Made by a program: the position numbers and the translations under genes. From NCBI RefSeq assembly GCF_013410375.1, contig NZ_JACCFL010000001.1, forward strand, positions 1,612,001 through 1,676,000: DNA of 64,000 nt. Direction: 5' to 3'. Below are positions 58,585-64,000 of the stretch, piece after piece. The first letter of the stretch is position 1, and each line of letters begins with the position of its first letter. This DNA is from Leifsonia shinshuensis (GTDB lineage Bacteria > Actinomycetota > Actinomycetes > Actinomycetales > Microbacteriaceae). The notes under the pieces were generated by a model. It was not told the origin of the DNA and made no database searches. It saw nothing but the letters and a program-made list of their open reading frames with translations.

Positions 58585-59690
58585 CGGACGAGGTGGAGCT
58601 CGTGGCTGGTGTTGTTCAGCCGGTACGGTCCGTCGTCGCCGGCGACCACGATGTCCTCGATGCGGACCCCGAAGCGGCCGGGGAGGTAGATCCCCGGCTC
58701 GATGGAGAAGCACATCCCCGCCACGATCGGCTGCGTCTCGCCCTCGACCAGGTAGGCCGGCTCGTGCGTCGTGGTGCCGATGCCGTGGCCGACGCGGTGC
58801 ACGAAGTACTCGCCGTAGCCGGCGTCCCGGATCACCGCGCGGGCGGTCCGGTCGATCTCCTGGAGCGGCACCCCCACCGCGACGGCGTCGAACGCGGCCT
58901 GCTGGGCGCGCTTGACCACCTCGAAGACCTCGTGCTCCTCGTCGGTCGGCTCGCCGACGTGGACGGTGCGGGTGGTGTCGGAGCCGTAGCCGTCCATCAG
59001 CCCGCCGAAGTCGAGGACGACCATGTCGCCCTGCTGGATGACCCGGTCGCCGGCCTCGTGGTGCGGGTTGGCGCCGTTGGGCCCGGAGCCGACGATCGTG
59101 AAGTCGACCCGGGAGTGGCCGTGCTCGCGCAGCAGCCGGTCCAGGTCCGCGGCCACCTCGTCCTCCCGGCGGCCGGCGAAGGCGACGTTCAGGATGTCCT
59201 CGAACGTCGCGTCGGCGGCGGCCCCCGCGGCGGCGAGCCGGTCGAGCTCGTCGGGCGCCTTGACCGCGCGCAGCATGGGCAGCGCCGCGGAGAACGCCGC
59301 GAAGCGCACGTCCGGGAGCTCGTGCTGCAGCGCCAGCAGGTGCAGCGCCCAGGCGGAATCGGAGACGGCGTAGCGGCCTCCCGACCAGAGCTGGTCCACG
59401 AGCGGGGCGTGCTCGTCCTCCCCGTCGGCCCAGGTGATCAGGCGGATGGCCCCGGCGGCCCGGGTCGCGGCGGCGCTGTCGTGCTCCAGGACGGGCACCA
59501 CCATCGTCGGCTCGCCCTCGCCCGGGATGACCAGCATGGTCAGCCGCTCGGTCGACGGCGGCAGGTAGTCGGCGAAGTAGGCCAGGTCCGGGCCGGGCGC
59601 GACCAGCAGGGCGTCCAGCCCGGCCTCCCGCGCCTGTGCGGCGCCACGGGCCAGCCGGTCGGCGAAGTGCTGCGCGGTGAGCTGCTCCAT
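58581..59690 (-). CDS. Xaa-Pro aminopeptidase-like M24 metallopeptidase
   Basis: A 369-aa protein with an N-terminal creatinase domain and a C-terminal pita-bread domain. The metal ligands are seen as VVLDFGGLMDGYGSDTTRTVH, HRVGHGIGTTTHEP, FSIEPGIY and VRIEDIV (Asp, Asp, His, Glu, Glu). It should release an N-terminal residue before proline. ATG 59690 has GAGGAG about 11 nt upstream; GTG 59702 overlapping the previous stop is an alternative. Part of a three-gene unit. Confidence 0.9.
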   Translation of the reverse strand: MEQLTAQHFADRLARGAAQAREAGLDALLVAPGPDLAYFADYLPPSTERLTMLVIPGEGEPTMVVPVLEHDSAAATRAAGAIRLITWADGEDEHAPLVDQLWSGGRYAVSDSAWALHLLALQHELPDVRFAAFSAALPMLRAVKAPDELDRLAAAGAAADATFEDILNVAFAGRREDEVAADLDRLLREHGHSRVDFTIVGSGPNGANPHHEAGDRVIQQGDMVVLDFGGLMDGYGSDTTRTVHVGEPTDEEHEVFEVVKRAQQAAFDAVAVGVPLQEIDRTARAVIRDAGYGEYFVHRVGHGIGTTTHEPAYLVEGETQPIVAGMCFSIEPGIYLPGRFGVRIEDIVVAGDDGPYRLNNTSHELHLVR

Positions 59691-59698
59691 GGCGCCTG

Positions 59699-60859
59699 TC
59701 ACTCCTCGATCGGGCCGAGCCAGGCGTTCGCGACCGTGCTGTGCGCGGACTCGGCGTCGGACGGGTGGAAGATGCCGGCGAGGACGTCGCGGTAGAGCCG
59801 CCCGAGCTCGTTCCCGGTGAAGAAGGTCGAGCCGCCGGAGACCCGGATGGCCTGGTCGACGACCCGGCGCGCGGTCTCGGTGGCGCGGACCTTCATCCCC
59901 ACGAGCTTCGGGAACCACTGCGCGCCGTGGTCGGCGAGGGTGTCGACATCGCGGGTGATCGCGTCCAGCTGGGGGAGGAGCGCGTCCTGGTCGATCGCGG
60001 CCGAGGCGACGCGCCAGCGGATGTCCGGGTCGTTCGCGTAGCTGCGGCCGTCGTTCTTGAGGCTCTTCCTGCGGTGCGCGGAGGCGACGGCGAGCTCGAG
60101 CGCGCGGGCGCCGATGCCGGTGTAGACGGCGGCGAGCAGCAGCTCGAAGTTGGCGAAGATCGCGAAGACGAGCGGGTCCGGGTTGGGGCCGGGGTCGAGC
60201 CGGCGCACGACGCGGTCCGCCCGCGCCAGGGCGCCGTCGAGGACGGTGGTGCTGCTCTGCGTCGCGCGCATCCCGATGGTGTCCCAGTCCTCGCGGATCT
60301 CGAAGCCGCCGCCCGTGCGCTCCACGAAGCCGTAGACGATCTTGGGGGCGTCGGCGCTGGTCGTGTCGAGGCCCATCGTCCCGAGTCGGGTCCACGCGGG
60401 GGAGAGCGAGGTGAAGATCTTGGTGCCGAAGTAGCGGTACGAGCCGTCCGGCTCCGGCCGGGCCTCGGTGGTGGAGCCGAACAGCACCAGGTCGTTGCCG
60501 GCCTCGCTCAGCCCGAACGCGAAGACCTCGCCCGCCCCCGCTTCCCGCAGCAGGAACTCGAGGGAGTCGTCGCCGCGGTCGCGCAGGGTCTTGGCGACGC
60601 CGGTCCAGACCAGGTGCATGTTGACCGCGAGCGCGGTGGCGGGAGCCGCGCCGGCGAGCCGCACCTGCAGGCGCGCGGTCTGCTCCAGCGTCAGCCCCAG
60701 TCCGCCGAACTCGGTCGGGACCATGGCCTTCAGGTAGCCGGCGTCCGCCAGCTCGGCGAAGTCCTCGGTGAAGAACCGGTTCTCCGCGTCGTATTCGGCG
60801 GCTCGGGAGCGGAACCGCTCCAGTCGCTCGTCGCTCAACAGCTCGCTGTCCGCACTCAC
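59699..60859 (-). CDS. Acyl-CoA dehydrogenase-like flavoprotein (DszC/SfnB-type possible)
   Basis: A 386-aa acyl-CoA-dehydrogenase fold. It has FGGLGLTLEQTARLQVRLAG, FAFGLSEAGNDLVLF and GFEIREDWDTIGMRATQSS. The C-terminal VSGGSTFFTGNELGRLYRDVLAGIFHPSD lacks the usual acyl-CoA dehydrogenase EGT/Glu arrangement and is closer to FMN-dependent monooxygenases such as DszC. So oxidation or oxygenation of a small molecule is possible. GTG start with GGGGAAG. First of three genes with M24 and DUF445. Confidence 0.78.
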   Translation of the reverse strand: MSADSELLSDERLERFRSRAAEYDAENRFFTEDFAELADAGYLKAMVPTEFGGLGLTLEQTARLQVRLAGAAPATALAVNMHLVWTGVAKTLRDRGDDSLEFLLREAGAGEVFAFGLSEAGNDLVLFGSTTEARPEPDGSYRYFGTKIFTSLSPAWTRLGTMGLDTTSADAPKIVYGFVERTGGGFEIREDWDTIGMRATQSSTTVLDGALARADRVVRRLDPGPNPDPLVFAIFANFELLLAAVYTGIGARALELAVASAHRRKSLKNDGRSYANDPDIRWRVASAAIDQDALLPQLDAITRDVDTLADHGAQWFPKLVGMKVRATETARRVVDQAIRVSGGSTFFTGNELGRLYRDVLAGIFHPSDAESAHSTVANAWLGPIEE

Positions 60860-60885
60860 CTTCCCCAGCCTAGGTCTCGCGGCGC

Positions 60886-60942
60886 CGAGGGGCACGCAAA
60901 CGCCCGCAAAACGCGGTTCTCCGGTCGTCTGCGTGCCCCTCG
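60886..60942 (-). terminator. 17-bp hairpin terminator after the SDR gene
   Basis: CGAGGGGCACGCAAACG (60886-60902) and CGTCTGCGTGCCCCTCG (60926-60942) pair with one mismatch, which becomes a U-G pair in the minus-strand transcript of the SDR gene. Same design as the 37586 hairpin. Confidence 0.65.
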
Positions 60943-60948
60943 AGCGGA

Positions 60949-61704
60949 TCAGGACGCGGTGTAGCCGCCGTCCACGAGGTGGTAGCTGCCGGTGATGAAC
61001 GACGCGGCGTCGGAGGCGAGGAAGGCGACGAGGGCCGCGACCTCCTCCGGCTCGCCCAGCCGGCCGAGGGCGTGCTTGCCCTCCAGGAACTTCAGGGCCT
61101 CGGGCGTCATGTTGGCCTCGACCAGGGGCGTCTTGATGAAGCCGGGGCCGACCGCGACGACGCGGACTTTCTTGTCGGCGTACTCGAGGGCCGCGTTCTG
61201 GGTGAGTCCGAGCAGGCCGTGCTTGGCGGTGACGTAGGCCGACGAGTTCGCGAAGCCGACGCTGCCGAGGATGGACGCCATGTTGACGATCGCGCCGCCG
61301 CCGTTCTCCGCCATCGCGGTCAGCTGCGGCTGCATCGAGTACAGCACCGCGTTGAGGTTGACCTCGATGACCTTGCGCCAGCTCTCCAGCGAGTAGTCGG
61401 CGACCGGAGCGGCCTCGCCGCCGATGCCGGCGTTGTTGACCGCGATCTTGAGGGGCGCGAGGGCGTTGGCGGCCTCGACGCTCGCCGTGGCGAACGCGGG
61501 GTCGGTCACGTCTCCGGCGAGGGCCGCCGCGGTTCCGCCCGCCGCCTCGATCTCGGCGACGACGGCCTTGGCGTGCTCCTCGTTGAGGTCGGTGACCAGG
61601 ACGGCGGCCCCGCTGGCCGCGAGGGTCAGCGCCACCGCGCGCCCGATGCCCGAGCCACCGCCGGTGACGATCGCAGAGCGGCCGGCGACATCGTACTGAG
61701 CCAT
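60949..61704 (-). CDS. Short-chain dehydrogenase/reductase under TetR control
   Basis: A 251-aa SDR. It has TGGGSGIGRAVALTLAASG, DVTDPAF, NNAGIGGEAAPV, the catalytic Ser in VNMASILGS and AYVTAKHGLLGLTQ with Tyr/Lys, ending SYHLVDGGYTAS. It resembles 3-hydroxyacyl or alcohol-type SDRs. AAGGAG lies 7 nt before ATG 61704. The divergent TetR gene and the palindrome between suggest local repression. Confidence 0.85.
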   Translation of the reverse strand: MAQYDVAGRSAIVTGGGSGIGRAVALTLAASGAAVLVTDLNEEHAKAVVAEIEAAGGTAAALAGDVTDPAFATASVEAANALAPLKIAVNNAGIGGEAAPVADYSLESWRKVIEVNLNAVLYSMQPQLTAMAENGGGAIVNMASILGSVGFANSSAYVTAKHGLLGLTQNAALEYADKKVRVVAVGPGFIKTPLVEANMTPEALKFLEGKHALGRLGEPEEVAALVAFLASDAASFITGSYHLVDGGYTAS

Positions 61705-61722
61705 GAATGTTCTCCTTCCAGA

Positions 61723-61742
61723 TATCCGACACCTGTCGGATA
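61723..61742. promoter_or_regulatory. Perfect TetR operator between SDR and tetR
   Basis: TATCCGACACCTGTCGGATA has 9-bp perfect arms around CC. It lies 18 bp from the SDR start and 21 bp from the TetR start, so one repressor could close both promoters. Confidence 0.8.
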
Positions 61743-61763
61743 AGTCCATTGTACGATCGGAAG

Positions 61764-62435
61764 GTGAACACAGGGAGGCCGAACGGCCCGCAGGCCGGTG
61801 CGCCCGCAGCGAACAGCTCGGCGAACACGTCGGCGAATGCGGGGGCGCCCGAAAGGGCGCGCCTCGACGCCCGGCAGACGAAGACGCTGGCCCGGCTGAG
61901 CGCCGCGGTGCTCTCCCTCGCGGCCGAGCAGTCGATCGCCGATGTGACGGTCTCCCGGCTGGCGGCCACCGCAGGTGTGCACCGGTCGACCGTGTACGAG
62001 TACGCCGCGTCGCCTGCGGCCCTGCTGCAGCGCGTGCTCCGCGCCCAACTCGACGACCTGCGCGCCGCCTACCTCGTGGACGTCGCGCCGGACGACGCCG
62101 CCGCCGCGATCAGCGGTGTCACCCGCGCAGTCCTTCAGCACGTGGACGAGCACGACGCGGTCTACCGCCGCGGCCTCGGCCCGGAGGGGGCGGAGGCGGG
62201 CCTGCACGCGATGCTCAGCGAGCACTTCCAGGGCTCCATCGAGCTGCTGCTCGACCAGCACAGCGTCAGCGTCCCCGCGGCCGACGAGCTGGAGCGGCGC
62301 ACGATCGAGCGCTACCTCGCCGACGGCATCATCGGCGCGATCGAGGTCTGGCTCACCCGGCCTCGGCCGCGGGATGTGGACGCGCTGCTCGGCCTGCTCG
62401 AACGGCTCACGCCGCCCTGGTGGCCGGACCGATGA
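61764..62435 (+). CDS. TetR family regulator
   Basis: A 223-aa protein with an Ala/Asn-rich N-terminal tail of about 30 residues. The HTH reads ARLSAAVLSLAAEQSIADVTVSRLAATAGVHRSTVYEYAASP in parts (about 38-80). The C-terminal ligand domain ends LLERLTPPWWPDR. TACGAT stands 6 nt before GTG, a leaderless pattern. The ATGA overlap couples it to the hydrolase gene. Confidence 0.85.
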   Translation: MNTGRPNGPQAGAPAANSSANTSANAGAPERARLDARQTKTLARLSAAVLSLAAEQSIADVTVSRLAATAGVHRSTVYEYAASPAALLQRVLRAQLDDLRAAYLVDVAPDDAAAAISGVTRAVLQHVDEHDAVYRRGLGPEGAEAGLHAMLSEHFQGSIELLLDQHSVSVPAADELERRTIERYLADGIIGAIEVWLTRPRPRDVDALLGLLERLTPPWWPDR

Positions 62436-63292
62436 GCGGCTTCCTCGACCGGGTGCGCCGTGCGCTCGGGCTGCGGCGCGTCCCGCTGCTGCACATCGCC
62501 TCCGATGTGGGGGAGGGCCCGGTCGTCGTGCTCGTGCACGGCATCGCGTCGTCGTCGGTGACGTTCCAGAACCTCGTGCCGCTGCTGGAGCCGCGGCACC
62601 GCGCCATCTCCATCGACATCCTCGGCTTCGGCCGGTCGCCCGCCCCGGAGGACGCCCAGTACACGATCGAGGAGCACGTGGCCGCACTCGACCGCACGCT
62701 GCGCTCGCTGAAGCTGCGCGAGCCGTTCGTCCTCGTCGGCCACTCGCTCGGCAGCCTCATCGTCGCGCGGTACGCCGCCGAGCGCCCTGGCGCCCTGAGC
62801 CGGCTCGTCCTGGTCGGGCCGCCGGTCTACGGCACTCCCGCCGAGATCGGCGACCGCCGGGTGCGCACCCGGGTCAGTGCCTACCTGCGCGCGTACGAGT
62901 TCCTCCGCAACAACAAGGAGTTCACCCTCCGCAACGCGAACATCCTCGGCAAGCTGCTGCCCATCAAGAACGTCTTCGAGATCACCGAGAAGAGCTGGCG
63001 CCCGTTCGTGCTGTCGCTGGAGAACTGCATCGAGCGGCAGACCGTGATCGGCGACCTGGCCCGGGTCCACGATGTTGATGGCAAGAGCTGTCCGGTGGAG
63101 GTCGTCTACGGCACGATGGACGCCTTCATCGCGCCGGGCAGCCTCGCCGTGATCGAGGCCATGCGGCACGTCACGATGCACCGGGTCGAGGCCAACGACC
63201 ACCTCATCCGCAAGCGGCTCGCGCGCGTCGTCGCGGCGGCCTGCGATGCGGGTCAGTCGGCCAGGGACATCGAGGCGACGACCGCGAGGTAA
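62432..63292 (+). CDS. Alpha/beta hydrolase coupled to the TetR gene
   Basis: A 286-aa hydrolase. It has VVLVHGIASSSVTFQNL (oxyanion), ISIDILGFGRSPAP, the nucleophile elbow LVGHSLGSLIVARYAAE and late YGTMDAFIAPGS plus a final His region (NDHLIRKRL). Substrate may be an ester or lactone. Its last 40 bp overlap the convergent TetR gene. Confidence 0.85.
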   Translation: MSGFLDRVRRALGLRRVPLLHIASDVGEGPVVVLVHGIASSSVTFQNLVPLLEPRHRAISIDILGFGRSPAPEDAQYTIEEHVAALDRTLRSLKLREPFVLVGHSLGSLIVARYAAERPGALSRLVLVGPPVYGTPAEIGDRRVRTRVSAYLRAYEFLRNNKEFTLRNANILGKLLPIKNVFEITEKSWRPFVLSLENCIERQTVIGDLARVHDVDGKSCPVEVVYGTMDAFIAPGSLAVIEAMRHVTMHRVEANDHLIRKRLARVVAAACDAGQSARDIEATTAR

Positions 63293-63843
63293 GTCTCCCC
63301 GTCGAAGCCGTCGAACAGCACCGTCTGCGTGACGTAACCCTGCACGAGCCCCATGTACACCGGCGCCTGCCGCGCGGCCAGGGCGCGCGCCTCCTCGACG
63401 GGCAGCGTCTGGGCGTGCCAGTCGGTCAGGTAGCCCGCGAACATGGCGCGGATGCGCCCGCCGATCTCGGAGGACATCTGCTTCAGCCGCGGATTGATCG
63501 GCACCTGCCCCCAGACCTGCACCAGGAGCTGGAGGTCCACGAGGTGCGTCGTCAGGCCGGTGACGAGCATGCGGACGATCTCGCCGGGCGTGGGGAGGGG
63601 CTGCCGGGCTCGTGCCTCCTCGACCTCCAGGAACCGGGCGTCGAGGATCTCCGACGCGGTCAGCTCCATCAGCTCGTCCTTGCTGGTGAAGTGCCCGTAG
63701 ATCGCGCCGGCGGAGAGTCCGGACTCGGCGATGATGTCGGCCATCGAGGTGGCTGCGAAGCCGTTGCGCGCGAAGCAGCGGAGGGCGGCCTGGGCGATCT
63801 CGTGGCGTCGCGCCGTGCGGTACTCCTCGGTGACCTTGGGCAT
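63253..63843 (-). CDS. TetR family regulator
   Basis: A 196-aa protein with the HTH RRHEIAQAALRCFARNGFAATSMADIIAESGLSAGAIYGHFTSKDEL in parts (about 9-55) and an effector domain. GGAGGAG lies 6 nt before ATG 63843. It is divergent from the gene beginning at 63949, with two palindromes between, and probably represses it. Confidence 0.87.
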   Translation of the reverse strand: MPKVTEEYRTARRHEIAQAALRCFARNGFAATSMADIIAESGLSAGAIYGHFTSKDELMELTASEILDARFLEVEEARARQPLPTPGEIVRMLVTGLTTHLVDLQLLVQVWGQVPINPRLKQMSSEIGGRIRAMFAGYLTDWHAQTLPVEEARALAARQAPVYMGLVQGYVTQTVLFDGFDGETYLAVVASMSLAD

Positions 63844-63867
63844 CGGTCTCCTCCTCGTGGCGGAAAA

Positions 63868-63931
63868 AAGAACGTTCGTTCTTGACAATAGCGTCCCGGC
63901 TGTCGATTATAAAGAACGAGCATTCGTTTTT
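63868..63931 (+). promoter_or_regulatory. Promoter with two TetR-type operators
   Basis: AAGAACG-TT-CGTTCTT (63868-63883) and AAGAACGAGCATTCGTTTTT (63912-63931) are two palindromic sites for the adjacent TetR protein. TTGACA (63882-63887) and GATTAT (63905-63910) with 17-nt spacing give a plus-strand promoter flanked by them. Confidence 0.7.
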
Positions 63932-63948
63932 ATTGAGTGGAGGTCGTC

Positions 63949-64000
63949 ATGAGCACCAGCACCGATCGGGGCGTCGATCGTCCCGGCGGGGAAGGGCGCG
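63949..64000 (+). CDS. Start of an unidentified gene, cut by the window end
   Basis: ATG 63949 has GGAGG 5 nt upstream and begins MSTSTDRGVDRPGGEGR, a soluble leader with no recognisable domain yet. Its promoter carries the TetR operators, so it is likely the regulated target, often a transporter or oxidoreductase in such layouts. Confidence 0.55.
   Translation, partial: MSTSTDRGVDRPGGEGR

Overview
The window is high-GC DNA from an actinobacterium, most likely a member of the Microbacteriaceae (Leifsonia-like). This rests on the strong GC3 bias, frequent GTG starts, many 4-bp ATGA/GTGA overlaps, many genes whose -10 box sits 6-7 nt before the start codon (leaderless), and families typical of Actinobacteria: DUF6230/DUF6114, SPW-repeat protein, cell-wall-binding repeat 2, DUF3054, ArgP/LysE. 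I see no insertion sequence, prophage, CRISPR array or rRNA. It reads as chromosomal core plus accessory metabolism, about 65 protein genes and one tRNA-Ala(CGC).

Layout. 1-1568: end of kdpD plus kdpE. 1655-2851: flavin monooxygenase. 3077-7589: tightly coupled operon of a family-2 beta-glucan synthase, a membrane-fusion-like protein and a secreted GH81 beta-1,3-glucanase. 7605-12938: small enzymes and regulators, including a TetR/SPW unit with a perfect operator on its promoter, SixA phosphatase and YibE/F. 12960-20317: LacI-controlled oligosaccharide locus on the minus strand (LacI, binding protein, two permeases, GH1, GH43, SDR) headed by five phased copies of an 18-bp operator. 20615-28385: leader peptide plus patatin, HtrA protease, FAD monooxygenase, CWB2 surface protein, SDR and small proteins. 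28396-29802: a 49-residue Gly-rich peptide gene behind palindromic operators and beside an XRE regulator, then a cold-shock gene. 30064-34776: DUF1992, the DUF6230/DUF6114 cassette with its TetR, and a membrane DsbA. 34896-39108: methyltransferase, lldR-lldD for lactate, DHA2 exporter. 39193-45313: ArsR-type regulator and MFS partner, a 1254-residue UPF1-like helicase with degenerate nucleotide motifs, then an intergenic repeat module. 45324-49919: mscL, FmdB-type protein, 5-FTHF cyclo-ligase, galU, acetyltransferase, a membrane protein and tRNA-Ala. 49950-53802: argO/argP and a CopB-type ATPase with CsoR-type boxes. 53875-64000: an amino-alcohol kinase-phospholyase fusion, DUF3054, DUF445, M24 peptidase, acyl-CoA-dehydrogenase-like flavoprotein, SDR and TetR units.

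How the parts work together. Most accessory genes come as a local regulator plus its target with a visible operator between or before them: TetR/SPW, LacI/sugar locus, XRE/peptide, TetR/DUF6230, FadR-type/lldD, ArsR/MFS, TetR/SDR, terminal TetR/next gene. Envelope functions recur: beta-glucan synthesis, CWB2 protein, HtrA, DsbA, MscL, UDP-glucose supply by GalU. The least ordinary items are the beta-glucan operon, the peptide-XRE unit, the phased LacI operator array, the pseudo-helicase, the kinase-phospholyase fusion and a set of long intergenic hairpins whose imperfect pairs become G-U wobbles only on the transcribed strand.
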